Notes: generated from the sequence alone by a model not told the origin. Positions 8,248-17,052 are shown, counted from the stretch's first letter. The stretch: DNA of 64,000 bases from Cyanobium sp. Cruz-8D1 (GCF_024345975.1 NZ_JAGQCD010000006.1:62001-126000); one strand, 5' to 3'. Program-made: numbers and translations.

Positions 8248-9051
8248 ATGGCCCGTTCACCTGCGCACCACGAGCAAAGTGTCGAGGCGACTGCGCATGC
8301 TCCCCGGCTCATGGCTGCCCAGCTGGGGATCCTCGCCGTCTGCCTTCTCAGCCTCTACGTGGTGGTGGTGCTCGCCGCCATCCTGCCGACGGCCCTCCTG
8401 GATCCGGCCTGGCAGTTGCGGTTCACGAACGCGCTGATTGTCAACGGCTTCCTCGCTCTTCTTGGCCTGGCCCTTGTCCACTTGGCCGCCTATCTCGATC
8501 CCGCCAATCCCCATCTGGGCCGTCGACGCAATGACTTCGCCACCTGGGCTCTGATCCCCGTGCTGGGGTTTCTCCTCCTCATCCCCCTCCAGGGCTACGC
8601 CGTGTGGCGCGGCATCGGCACCGCGAAAATGGAGCAGAACAATCAGCTCAGGCAGGTGACCGGCAGGATCTCGGCCCTGCGGGAGGCGATCAACACATCC
8701 ACCAACACCCAGGACCTGCAACGCCGCTGGCAGGCACTCAAGGCTCCCCCCCTGAGGCCCACCGACCTGACCCAGCCCTGGCCGCAATTGCGCAACGGCC
8801 TGCTGGAGAGCTTGGAGCAGATGGAAATCCGAGCCGGCGATCGCCTCAAGGGGATCCAGCCCTCCGTTCTGTGGCAAATTACCCAGGGCAGCATCGGTAC
8901 GGTTCTCTCAGCTTTCGTGCTGGTGGTGGGCTTCGCTTCTTTTACTAAGCGCAAAGGCAGGGAACGGACGCTCCTTCAGCAGTGGCAGGATAAGTTCCAA
9001 AGCCGCAGAGGATCAGCGGGCTTCAGGTTGTCGCAACGAACAACCAGGTGA
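8248..9051 (+). CDS. HpsJ-like four-helix membrane protein
   Basis: Protein of 267 residues with three membrane helices near the N-terminus (~residues 26-46, 57-82, 100-122), a soluble helical segment with regularly spaced Leu/Gln/Arg (~125-215), and a fourth helix (~221-238). The sequence LLSLYVVVVLAAILPTALLD followed by DPAWQLRFTNALI resembles HpsJ-family proteins, which accompany cyanoexosortase systems in cyanobacteria. That fits two sorting-tail proteins in the same island. I chose ATG 8248 because the upstream frame lacks family character. Only HpsJ-like is claimed, from layout and local sequence; a different small membrane family is possible. Confidence 0.55.
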   Translation: MARSPAHHEQSVEATAHAPRLMAAQLGILAVCLLSLYVVVVLAAILPTALLDPAWQLRFTNALIVNGFLALLGLALVHLAAYLDPANPHLGRRRNDFATWALIPVLGFLLLIPLQGYAVWRGIGTAKMEQNNQLRQVTGRISALREAINTSTNTQDLQRRWQALKAPPLRPTDLTQPWPQLRNGLLESLEQMEIRAGDRLKGIQPSVLWQITQGSIGTVLSAFVLVVGFASFTKRKGRERTLLQQWQDKFQSRRGSAGFRLSQRTTR

Positions 9052-9177
9052 CATCGGGAGTAGCCTGAAGAGGTTATGCCGAGCCTCAGTGCGGGGAGAG
9101 CCTCTTGGCACCTCAGCCACCATCCGACTGGAAGTGATCGACCTATCCAGGCATTCTCGATTTTCAGCCCAGGACGA

Positions 9178-9683
9178 CTGGGTCTTCCCCGAGATCTGTG
9201 AGCAAAGTCGCTGCAGCGCTTGCACTGAGTGATCACCTCGCTGGTGGCCACGTTCAGCGCCGCCAACAGAGTTGTGTTGCCGTGGCGGATGTAGTCGTGG
9301 GTCACGCCCTCGACGTACCCAAGACCCATGGGTAACAGCGCTGAGTCCTGTCCAGAGGTTGGATCTGCGTCTTCTCACGGAGCTGTGGAGAGCTTGTAGC
9401 CGTCAGGCTTCCGCGCAACGGTGATGCTTCTGGCGGCGGGGCTGCACCGAGAAGGTCTGCAGCCAGCGATGGACTCTGTCGTCCCCGTAGATGCGTGGCC
9501 GGCCGGGGCGCAGCTCGTCGTGCAGACCTTCCAGCCCCAGTTCCCGGTACCGCTTGCCGACGGTCATGCCCGTCAGGTCCATCCGATCGGCGATGGCGGT
9601 GTTGGTTTCGCCGGCACCGCAGGCAAGAACGATCGGGGCACCCGGAGACACGCCTGTTTCTCGTCGCTATTTCCGGAACGGCT
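9178..9683 (-). mobile_element. Decayed IS630-family element, copy 2
   Basis: The minus strand encodes fragments of the same transposase type as copy 1: the helix-turn-helix part AGETNTAIADRMDLTGMTVG with YRELGLEGLHDELRPGRPR (~9500-9640), then HRWLQTFSVQPRRQKH, then GVTHDYIRHGNTTLLAALNV with EVITQCKR (~9230-9310), joined directly to the extreme C-terminal LQRLCSQISG. Most of the catalytic core is deleted. 9361-9464 closely matches 3792-3895 of copy 1. The end near 9666-9687 (GCTATTTCCGGAACGGCTCACC) corresponds to the IS end at 4057-4080 and overlaps the stop codon of the DUF4336 gene. It lies in the same orientation as copy 1. Confidence 0.85.
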
Positions 9684-10894
9684 CACCAGGGCTGAGGCTT
9701 TTGGCTCTGTTGTGTCTCCCCCGGCACCAGCCCCAGGCGCACCAGCGTGTTGTCGATTCCGGCCAGGGTTTGCCAGGAGCCTTGATCAGGCGCCCACTCC
9801 CCCGTCGCGATCCGGTCCGCCAGGGCGGTGAGCTCCGCTGCTGAGCTAGCCACGGGGGCCTCGTGGTGGGCCGGCACCACCCAGCGCAGATCCTTCAGGC
9901 CGGCCAGCACGCGGATCCAGGCCACCAGGGCAGGCCTCTGGCGGGGGAACACCAGCCGCTCCAACACCGCCGCCACCTGCAAACGGCTGCGGCCGCCCGG
10001 CGTCAGGGCCTCGAAATCCTCCTGCCAGCCGGGCAGCCAGCGGAACGGGTAGAAGCCGAAATGGGCCCTGGCCCCGCGGCATCCCGGTGCCAGGCAATGG
10101 CGCAGCACCTCGCCCAGGGGTGGCACCTCCAGGGGCCTGGGCCGCAGGTAGGTGGCGAACAGCACCATCCGCCACCAGCCCTTGCGGCGCCGCTGGGGAT
10201 CATCCAGCAGCGGTTCATCGCCCCGCTCGCGGGCATGGAACAGCAGCGGCGTGGGATCGAGATCGAACACCGCCGGCGGCTCCGGCGGAATCGCCACCAG
10301 GGCATCGGTCAGCAGCAGGCTGCCGCTGGCCCGATCGAAGCAGGCGATCTCCAGGAAGGTGCCCAGCCCCAGGTCGAGAGGGCCCAGGGGCAACCAGTCG
10401 AGCTGGTCGCCGTGGGGTACCCCATCGCTGAGCAGCACCCGGGTGCGGGAGGCGGGGAACCCCAGCCAGGCGGACGGCAGCGGCAGCGGGAAACTCCACT
10501 GCTTCGGCGACACCCATACCTGGGCCGCGGGGAAGGCCCGGGCCATGGCCGGCACCGGCAGCTTGTGCTCCAACCCCGATGCGGTGGGCAGCACGATGGT
10601 GCACACCCGGCCGTGGCGCTCCTCCAGTTCCCGCAGGCGGGAGAGCACCTCGGCGGTGGGCGCCACCGGGGCATAGAGCAGCAGTCCCTCCCGCACCCGC
10701 AGCACCAGCATCCGGATCGGCACCGCTACGTACCAGACCCCCTGCACCTGCTCGAAGCTCCACAGCCTGCCGGCGATCAGCTCCCGCACCAGGGTGCGGC
10801 GGCGGCCGTAGGGGTAGAGGGGCAGCAACGGCCACCAGGGCCAGCGTTGGTCGGCGGGCGAGGGCGTCGCAGCGACGTTGGCTGTCTCGCTCAC
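9683..10894 (-). CDS. DUF4336 domain-containing protein
   Basis: Protein of 403 residues of the DUF4336 family, thought to have a metallo-hydrolase-like fold; no reaction is established. Typical segments are WWPLLPLYPYGRRRTLVREL near the N-terminus, CTIVLPTASGLEHKLPVPAM, and WSFPLPLPSAWLGFP. The frame extends upstream, but the GTG at 10894 overlaps the mntB stop (GTGA), the natural start for a fourth operon gene. Its position as last gene of a manganese-importer operon suggests a metal-related role, by inference only. The stop at 9683-9685 lies inside the terminal sequence of IS630 copy 2, so the C-terminus may have been altered by that insertion. Confidence 0.82.
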   Translation of the reverse strand: MSETANVAATPSPADQRWPWWPLLPLYPYGRRRTLVRELIAGRLWSFEQVQGVWYVAVPIRMLVLRVREGLLLYAPVAPTAEVLSRLRELEERHGRVCTIVLPTASGLEHKLPVPAMARAFPAAQVWVSPKQWSFPLPLPSAWLGFPASRTRVLLSDGVPHGDQLDWLPLGPLDLGLGTFLEIACFDRASGSLLLTDALVAIPPEPPAVFDLDPTPLLFHARERGDEPLLDDPQRRRKGWWRMVLFATYLRPRPLEVPPLGEVLRHCLAPGCRGARAHFGFYPFRWLPGWQEDFEALTPGGRSRLQVAAVLERLVFPRQRPALVAWIRVLAGLKDLRWVVPAHHEAPVASSAAELTALADRIATGEWAPDQGSWQTLAGIDNTLVRLGLVPGETQQSQKPQPW

Positions 10895-11763
10895 GCGGAG
10901 GGGAAGCGGGAGGCCCGTGGGGAACGGCGCCGCTGCGCCAGCAGACCATGGCGGGGCGCCAGCAGGAAGCAGAGCAGGAACAGCAGCGTCTGCACCAGCA
11001 CGATGCAGCCAGCCGTGGAGGCATCCATCCAGTAGCTCCAGTAGATCCCCACCACGCTGGAGAGCACCGCCGAAAGGATCGAGAGCCACACCATGCGGTC
11101 GAAGCGATCGGTGAGCAGGTAGGCGGTGGCCCCCGGGGTGACCAGCATCGCCACCACCAGGATGATCCCCACCGTCTGGAGGCCGGCCACCGCCGCCAGC
11201 GACAGCATCGACAGCAGCAGGTAATGCAGCACGCCGGTGTGGAGGCCGATCGAGCGGGCGTGGGTGGGATCAAAGCAGAACAGCAGCAGGTCCTTGCGCA
11301 GCACCAGCAGCACGGTCAGCACCAGCAGGCTGATCAGCACCGTCTGGAGGATGTCGGAGGAGCTGATGCCCAGCACGTTGCCGAACAGGATGTGGGACAG
11401 GTCGAGGCTGCTGCGCACCTTGGAGATCAGCGTCAGGCCGAGGGCGAAGAAGCCGGTGAACACCAGCCCGATCACGGTGTCCTCCTTGATCCGGGTCATC
11501 TGCTTGATGAAGCCGATCAGGGCCACCGAGCCGACGCCAAAGACAAAGGCCCCGACCGCAAAGGGCAGATTCAGGGCGTAGGCGATCACCACACCGGGCA
11601 TCACCGCATGGGACACCGCATCGCCCATCAGGGCCCAGCCCTTGAGCGTCATGTAGCAGGAAAGCAGGCCGCAGACACAGGAGACCAGGGTGCTGACCAG
11701 CAGGGCCCGCACCATGAACTCCTGCTGCAGCGGTTCAACTAGCCAGGTGAGCAGGGTGGTCAT
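10891..11763 (-). CDS. mntB: Metal (Mn/Zn type) ABC transporter permease
   Basis: Inner-membrane permease of the ABC-3 metal-ion family, 290 residues with about eight hydrophobic segments. Family features include the early MTLKGWALMGDAVSHAVMPG (~38-57), SHILFGNVLGIS, and AAVAGLQTVGIILVVAMLVTP. With the ATPase at 11760 and the solute-binding protein at 12559 it forms a complete importer; binding-protein residues favour manganese. It overlaps the ATPase gene by 4 bases and the following DUF4336 gene by 4 bases. Confidence 0.88.
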   Translation of the reverse strand: MTTLLTWLVEPLQQEFMVRALLVSTLVSCVCGLLSCYMTLKGWALMGDAVSHAVMPGVVIAYALNLPFAVGAFVFGVGSVALIGFIKQMTRIKEDTVIGLVFTGFFALGLTLISKVRSSLDLSHILFGNVLGISSSDILQTVLISLLVLTVLLVLRKDLLLFCFDPTHARSIGLHTGVLHYLLLSMLSLAAVAGLQTVGIILVVAMLVTPGATAYLLTDRFDRMVWLSILSAVLSSVVGIYWSYWMDASTAGCIVLVQTLLFLLCFLLAPRHGLLAQRRRSPRASRFPSA

Positions 11764-12554
11764 GGCGCCTGCGGATCGGGGTCCATGGCTGTCGCCGACT
11801 CCGCCTCCAGACGCAGGCCACCGAAGGTCAGGGCCAGGTTCTCGCTGGTGAACACCGAGGCGGTCTCGCCATAGGCGAGCACGGTCTTGTTGATCAGCAC
11901 CACCTGGTCGCAGAAACCGGTGACGTGGGAGAGGTCGTGGGTGGAGATCATCAGCGTGCGCCCCTCAAGGCGGAACTGCTCGAACAGCTCGATCATCAGC
12001 TTCTCGGTGCGGATGTCGACGCCGTTGAAGGGTTCATCGAGCAGCATCACCGAGGCGCCCTGGGCCAGGGCCCGCGCCAGGAAGGCCCGTTTGCGCTGGC
12101 CCCCGGAGAGGGCCCCGATCTGGCGGTGGCGCAACGGCCACAGGTCCACCCGATCCAGCGCCTCCCGCACCGCCTCCCGGTCGAGCGGACGGGGTATCCG
12201 CAGCAGATTCATGGCGCCGTAGCGGCCCATCATCACCACCTCATGGACGTTGACCGGAAAGTTCCAGTCGACGCTCTCGGTCTGGGGGACATAGGCCACC
12301 GCCCTGGCCCGGCGGGCCTGGTGCAAGGGCAGACCATTGATGGCGATGCTGCCGGCCGTCGGGCGCACGAAGCCCATCAGGGCCTTGAACAGGGTGGACT
12401 TGCCGGCCCCGTTCATCCCCACCAGGGCGCAGATGCTGCCGGCATCGAGATGCAGGGAGGCGTCGTGGACGGCCACCACCCCGTGGTAATCGACGCAGAG
12501 ATGGCGAACCGAGATGCGCTCGTTGGCGCTGGGGTGAGGAAGGCGCGAGGGCAT
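11760..12554 (-). CDS. mntA: Metal (Mn/Zn type) ABC transporter ATP-binding protein
   Basis: ATPase subunit, 264 residues, energising the adjacent permease. Walker A GMNGAGKST (46-54), signature LSGGQRKR (149-156), Walker B VMLLDEP (169-175) and the switch histidine in MISTHDL are all intact. The Q-loop region AYVPQTESVDWNFPVNVHEV (88-107) is typical of manganese/zinc/iron chelate-family importers. It starts 4 bases after the binding-protein gene and overlaps mntB by 4. Confidence 0.92.
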   Translation of the reverse strand: MPSRLPHPSANERISVRHLCVDYHGVVAVHDASLHLDAGSICALVGMNGAGKSTLFKALMGFVRPTAGSIAINGLPLHQARRARAVAYVPQTESVDWNFPVNVHEVVMMGRYGAMNLLRIPRPLDREAVREALDRVDLWPLRHRQIGALSGGQRKRAFLARALAQGASVMLLDEPFNGVDIRTEKLMIELFEQFRLEGRTLMISTHDLSHVTGFCDQVVLINKTVLAYGETASVFTSENLALTFGGLRLEAESATAMDPDPQAP

Positions 12555-12558
12555 CGGT

Positions 12559-13551
12559 TCAATTCCCCGCCAGTCCCGCTTGCAGGGTTCTTACGTTATG
12601 ACGCTGCATCTCCAGCAGGTTGGGGGCCGGACCGTCCGGCAGGGAGAGGGAATCCACATGGAACACCCCCCCGAAGCGGGCCCCCGACTGCCGGGCCACC
12701 TGCTTCTGGGCCTCGGCGCTGACCGTGCTTTCGCAGAACACCGCCGGCACCTGGCGCTCCTTCACCAGGGCGATCAGGCGGGCCATGCGCTGGGGTGTGA
12801 TCTGGGATTCGGCGTTCACCGGCCACAGATAGGCCTCGGTGAGGCCATAGTCGCGGGCGAGGTAGGAGAAGGCCCCTTCACAGGTGGCGAGCACCCGCTG
12901 GCGGGGGGGGATCTGGCCCAGGGACACCTGCAGCTCCCTGTGGAGCTCGTCCAGCTGGGCGTTGTAGCGCTCGGCGTTGCGGCGGAAGGTCTCCGCGCCG
13001 GCGGGATCGAGCTGGGTGAGGGCCAGGCGGATGTTTTCCACATACACCTTGGCCAGCCGGGGGGACATCCAGGCATGGGGGTTGGGCTGGCCCTGGTGGG
13101 CGTCGCTGGCGATCGGCAGGGGTGTGATTCCTGCGGTGAGGGGCACATGGGGCACATCCCGGAGGCTGGCGTAGAAGCGCTGGGCCCAGCGCTCCAGCCC
13201 GAAGCCGTTCTCCAGCACCATCTGGGCCCCCGAAGCCCGCTTCAGGTCGCTGGGGGTCGGCTCGTAGCCGTGAACCTCGTCGCCCAGGCGCGTGATCGAT
13301 TCCACCCGTACCCGCTCGCCTGCCACCTGGCGGGTCATGTCCGCCAGGATCGTGAAGGTGGTGAGCACCAGGGGGCGCCCATCCGGCGCCGCGCCCGTCT
13401 CCTTGGGTCCGGGGGGCGTTCCCTTCTCCGCCGGCCTGCGGGCACAGCCGCTCGCCAGCAGCGGCACGACAAGGGCGGTGCCCAGGAGAACCCGCGTCAG
13501 ACGTTTGCTGAGGCCGCGTGGGCCCTGGCCATCCCTGCGGAGCTGAGGCAT
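12559..13551 (-). CDS. mntC: Metal ABC transporter solute-binding lipoprotein, probable manganese
   Basis: Cluster A-I binding protein, 330 residues. Lipoprotein signal with LLASGC, Cys36 being the lipidated residue. Metal ligands can be placed by family spacing: His94 in DEVHGYEPTPSD, His159 in NPHAWMSP, Glu225 in ATCEGAFSYL and Asp300 in FHVDSLS. The His-His-Glu-Asp set is the one used by manganese-binding members; zinc proteins usually carry a third His and a His-rich loop, absent here. I chose ATG 13551 directly before the basic signal-peptide start; the open frame further upstream has no such character. First gene of a four-gene operon. Confidence 0.88.
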   Translation of the reverse strand: MPQLRRDGQGPRGLSKRLTRVLLGTALVVPLLASGCARRPAEKGTPPGPKETGAAPDGRPLVLTTFTILADMTRQVAGERVRVESITRLGDEVHGYEPTPSDLKRASGAQMVLENGFGLERWAQRFYASLRDVPHVPLTAGITPLPIASDAHQGQPNPHAWMSPRLAKVYVENIRLALTQLDPAGAETFRRNAERYNAQLDELHRELQVSLGQIPPRQRVLATCEGAFSYLARDYGLTEAYLWPVNAESQITPQRMARLIALVKERQVPAVFCESTVSAEAQKQVARQSGARFGGVFHVDSLSLPDGPAPNLLEMQRHNVRTLQAGLAGN

Positions 13552-13633
13552 TCCGGCTGTGGGCAAGTGAGAAGGCTTGGCATGAACATTTTGGCGGTTG
13601 TTCCCCCCGATCGGTGGCTGGCTCAAGCCATAG

Positions 13634-13657
13634 AAAAGCCCCCTCCGCAGAGGGGGC
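13634..13657 (-). terminator. Rho-independent terminator of psbA
   Basis: On the minus strand GCCCCCTC pairs with GAGGGGGC around a four-base loop, followed by TTTTC. It lies 46 bases after the psbA stop and separates psbA from the downstream mntC operon on the same strand. Confidence 0.88.
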
Positions 13658-13702
13658 CAAGGGATGCATCGCCTGGCCACGGAGGCCGGACCGATCGCTG
13701 GA

Positions 13703-14779
13703 TCAGCCGATCGCCGGGGCGCGCAGGGCGACGGGAATCGACTGGGTCGCGGCCAGATCAAGCGGGAAGTTGTGCGCATTGCGCTCGTGCATCACTTCCA
13801 TGCCCAGGCCGGCACGGTTGAGGATGTCGGCCCAGGTGTTGATCACCCGGCCCTGGCCATCGAGGATCGACTGGTTGAAGTTGAAGCCGTTCAGGTTGAA
13901 GGCCATCGTGCTCACGCCCAGGGCGGTGAACCAAATGCCGACCACCGGCCAGGCTGCCAGAAAGAAGTGCAGGCTGCGGCTGTTGTTGAACGAGGCGTAC
14001 TGGAAGATCAGGCGACCGAAGTAACCGTGGGCGGCCACGATGTTGTAGGTCTCTTCCTCTTGGCCAAACTTGTAGCCGTAGTTCTGCGACTCGCTCTCGG
14101 TGGTTTCACGCACCAGGGAGCTGGTGACGAGCGAACCGTGCATGGCGGAGAACAGGGAGCCACCGAACACACCTGCCACACCCAGCATGTGGAACGGGTG
14201 CATCAGGATGTTGTGCTCAGCCTGGAACACCAGCATGAAATTGAAGGTGCCGCTGATGCCGAGGGGCATGCCATCGGAGAAGGACCCCTGGCCGAAGGGA
14301 TAGATCAGGAACACCGCGAAGGCCGCCGAGAGGGGGGCGGAGTAGGCGACGCAGATCCAGGGGCGCATGCCCAGGCGGTAGGAGAGTTCCCACTGACGGC
14401 CCATGTAGGCCGAGATGCCGATCAGAAAGTGGAAGACCACCAGCTGGTAGGGGCCACCGTTGTACAGCCACTCATCAAGGCTGGCGGCTTCCCAGATGGG
14501 ATAGAGGTGCAGGCCGATGGCGTTGCTGGAAGGAACAACGGCACCGGAGATGATGTTGTTGCCCTGGATCAGGGAGCCGGCGACGGGCTCACGGATGCCG
14601 TCGATGTCAACGGATGGGGCCGCGATGAAGGCGACGATGAAGCAGATGGCGGCAGCCAGCAGGCAGGGGATCATCAGCACACCGAACCAACCGACGTAGA
14701 TGCGGTTGTTGGTGGAGGTGACCCAGCCACAGAAGCTTTCCCAGCTTCCGGAGCGGCCGCTGCGGAGGGCAGTGGTCAT
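13703..14779 (-). CDS. psbA: Photosystem II D1 protein, D1:1-type
   Basis: Core reaction-centre protein binding P680, pheophytin, QB and the Mn4CaO5 cluster in the thylakoid membrane. 358 residues, one fewer than usual near the N-terminus, so numbering is offset by one: Tyr160 is redox-active YZ (161) and Asp169 is Mn ligand 170. The segment [16 protein letters not shown] carries Gln at standard position 130, marking the D1:1 (low-light) form rather than the Glu form. The C-terminal ligands HERNAH and DLA before the processing site are present. ATG 14779 follows from the family N-terminus MTTALRSGR; no Shine-Dalgarno sequence is close to it. Confidence 0.98.
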   Translation of the reverse strand: MTTALRSGRSGSWESFCGWVTSTNNRIYVGWFGVLMIPCLLAAAICFIVAFIAAPSVDIDGIREPVAGSLIQGNNIISGAVVPSSNAIGLHLYPIWEAASLDEWLYNGGPYQLVVFHFLIGISAYMGRQWELSYRLGMRPWICVAYSAPLSAAFAVFLIYPFGQGSFSDGMPLGISGTFNFMLVFQAEHNILMHPFHMLGVAGVFGGSLFSAMHGSLVTSSLVRETTESESQNYGYKFGQEEETYNIVAAHGYFGRLIFQYASFNNSRSLHFFLAAWPVVGIWFTALGVSTMAFNLNGFNFNQSILDGQGRVINTWADILNRAGLGMEVMHERNAHNFPLDLAATQSIPVALRAPAIG

Positions 14780-14808
14780 GGAAGTAAGACGGGTGTAAGA
14801 GGAGAGAT

Positions 14809-14825
14809 ACCTCCACAAGGGAGGT
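14809..14825 (-). promoter_or_regulatory. Hairpin in the psbA 5' leader
   Basis: ACCTCC pairs with GGAGGT around a five-base loop. On the psbA strand the 3' arm is GGAGGT, a Shine-Dalgarno-like sequence ~30 bases before the start codon and otherwise the only one in the leader. It could affect ribosome access or mRNA stability; that is inference from structure alone. Confidence 0.4.
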
Positions 14826-14934
14826 GCATTCACGTTAAGTAATGCCGTTCTGGATGGGCTCACAGCGCAATCATCCTTCAGGTAATCGGGCCGGAACTCA
14901 ATAAAAGTTGATGAAGAGACTTCATGAATCGTCT

Positions 14935-16329
14935 TTATGTGCTGGCTGGTAGGGAGCCGGTCCCCAGGGAAGCCAGCTGCTGGCCGAGCCAGTCACGTCC
15001 CTGCTGCAGGAACCCGGGCCAGTCGAGCTTTTCCGCCTCGGCCGCCCGCGCCACCAGCAGCGGCGCCTCCCGCTTGATCCGCTCCAGGTCCGGCGCCTCG
15101 ACGCCAGCTGAGAGGGCCAGCACATCGGCCATGGCATGGCACACCACCCGGGTGAGATAGGCCGCGCTCAGGGCCTGGAGCGCCCCGCCCACCAGCCAGG
15201 TGGCGCCATGCAGGCGTACGGCCGCCGCCAAGGCCTGGCTGCTCCACTCCACCACCCCCAGCAGCAGCGAGGCCTTGGCCAGTTCGACAGCGGCGGCCTT
15301 GAGCTGCTCCACGCTCCAGGGGCAATCCCAGAGACGGGCCATCTCCTGGAGCATCAGACCATTGGCCGCCGCCAGCACCACCAGATCCATTGAGGCAAGG
15401 GGGGCGGCAAACACCCCGGTCGCCACGACCCACTGGGTGCGCTGCTGCAGCTGCATGAGTCGCTGCCGTCGCAGGAGCTCCAGCTCCGCTTGCCAGTGGC
15501 GGTGGAGATCTTCGCTGCGCCGCAGCGGTGTGGCCCGGCGCAGGGCGGCACCGTCGCTGCTGAGCCAGCGGGCCAGGGGCTGCAGGCTGGCCGTCAACGC
15601 GTCGGGGCGGCCGTCCCAGCTCAGCACCCGCTCCGGAGCGGCGGCGGGCCACTGGGACACCAGCTCGGCCACCAGAGCCTGCGGGTCGCAGGGAGCCTCC
15701 GGTTGCACCAGCAGCCAGACGGGCTGACCCACGGGGACCGCCTCGAGCCAGCGCAGATCGGCGGCCCGCAGGGGGGACACCAGGTGGAACAGCACCACAT
15801 CAGCGGCGGCGAGGCCGTCCGGCCAGCGGCGCTCCTGGCTCACCGCCGGGAGGGCTTCGCCCCAGCGCAGGCTCAGGCCCAGCCGACCGCGCAGGGCCCG
15901 CTGCAGCTGGGGCGCCCAGGCGGCGTCAGGGGCCACGGAGCCCACCAGGGCCAGATGCAAACCGGGCCGGTTCCCTTCCTCGCGCAGGGCGGCCAGGCCC
16001 TCGCGGCGTCGCGCCTGGCCCTCGCCGGGCTCGCCTTCGAGCCGCTCGAACTGCACGAGGAGATCGTCGCAGCGCCGCAGCCAGGCCTCGAAGCTGCTGG
16101 GCAGCCGCGACGTTGCCAGCCGGGCGGGCCGCCGGCCCAGCCACCACCAGCCCGCCGCGATTCCCGCCAGCCCCATCAGGCCCCACCCTTCCCCGGGCAG
16201 CGACCGCAGGATGAACTCGCCACCCAGCACCCCTCCGGCCAGCAACAGGCCCTGCCTGCCCCAGCCGGCTGACAGCAGTGAGGACAGCAGCGACGGCAGT
16301 GCGGCTGGGCGCAGGGGGTCCTGGGGCAT
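14935..16329 (-). CDS. DUF697 family membrane protein
   Basis: Protein of 464 residues. Two hydrophobic segments near the N-terminus (~27-43 and 50-66) precede a soluble domain built like a GTPase-type module but lacking an obvious GxxxxGK[ST] loop: [15 protein letters not shown] sits where the P-loop would be. The C-terminal part is DUF697-like, with hydrophobic helices ([20 protein letters not shown]) and [24 protein letters not shown]697 proteins in cyanobacteria are poorly characterised. ATG 16329 gives the natural N-terminus; the open frame continues upstream without family character. It is divergent from the gene at 16441. Confidence 0.75.
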   Translation of the reverse strand: MPQDPLRPAALPSLLSSLLSAGWGRQGLLLAGGVLGGEFILRSLPGEGWGLMGLAGIAAGWWWLGRRPARLATSRLPSSFEAWLRRCDDLLVQFERLEGEPGEGQARRREGLAALREEGNRPGLHLALVGSVAPDAAWAPQLQRALRGRLGLSLRWGEALPAVSQERRWPDGLAAADVVLFHLVSPLRAADLRWLEAVPVGQPVWLLVQPEAPCDPQALVAELVSQWPAAAPERVLSWDGRPDALTASLQPLARWLSSDGAALRRATPLRRSEDLHRHWQAELELLRRQRLMQLQQRTQWVVATGVFAAPLASMDLVVLAAANGLMLQEMARLWDCPWSVEQLKAAAVELAKASLLLGVVEWSSQALAAAVRLHGATWLVGGALQALSAAYLTRVVCHAMADVLALSAGVEAPDLERIKREAPLLVARAAEAEKLDWPGFLQQGRDWLGQQLASLGTGSLPAST

Positions 16330-16440
16330 CACGGGTGGCTCCCGGCGGCGATGCCTCTCTAGCTCAGAAGTGACGGGGCTCACACCCCCGACCACCTCTC
16401 CCTTAGGCCAAGGCCCCTGCAGACCCCGGCAGGGCGCAGC

Positions 16441-17037
16441 ATGATTGTTGCTGTCGTCCGGGTCTGCTCCGTGCCGCCTTCCGATGACCGTGCCGGCCTG
16501 GCAGCAACGCTGGACGGTCTGTTCCTTCTGGACGACCAGCTGCAGGAGCTGCGCCGCACCCACGCTGAGCTGCGCCGCAGCGATCACTGGCACGGCGGCC
16601 TGCCTGTGCTGCTGCTGGAACGCTGCTGGCTGCGCCTGAGCCGTGTCTCGGTGGAGCATCTCGCCCAGCGGCTGCCCCCGGATTGCAGCCAGGAGGCCCC
16701 CGAGCTCTGCCGTTACCGGGAGCTGGTGGCAGCCGGTCGCTCGCCGTGGGAAGCCGAGCGGCTCTGCTGGGAGGACTTCGGGGCGGAGGCCTGCCGGGAA
16801 GCCCTGCGCAAGTTCTGGGCCGCCCAGGAGCGGGGGACCCAGGGCTGGACCCTGGAGACCTATCTCGACCTTCTCCAGCAATACCGCCAGCGTTTCGCCC
16901 TGGAGGGCCCTCGGCCCGTTCCTTTGTTGGTGCTGGCCCGGCGGGAAGGCCCCGCGCGCCTCGGCAGGCATCGGTTGCTGTGGCTGGTGCCCGAGGCGGC
17001 CGGCGGCCGGCCGTCGATGCGCGACACTTGCCCCTGA
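16441..17037 (+). CDS. Conserved hypothetical protein
   Basis: Soluble protein of 198 residues that I do not recognise as a named family. Leu/Arg/Glu-rich helices (LDGLFLLDDQLQELRRTHAEL, ~24-44 in outline), repeated WE/CW residues (RSPWEAERLCWEDFG) and no signal or membrane segment. It is divergent from the DUF697 gene with 111 bases between starts and followed after 15 bases by another plus-strand hypothetical and then trpS, so it probably opens that short operon. Confidence 0.65.
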   Translation: MIVAVVRVCSVPPSDDRAGLAATLDGLFLLDDQLQELRRTHAELRRSDHWHGGLPVLLLERCWLRLSRVSVEHLAQRLPPDCSQEAPELCRYRELVAAGRSPWEAERLCWEDFGAEACREALRKFWAAQERGTQGWTLETYLDLLQQYRQRFALEGPRPVPLLVLARREGPARLGRHRLLWLVPEAAGGRPSMRDTCP

Positions 17038-17052
17038 TTGCAGGCTGCGGCC

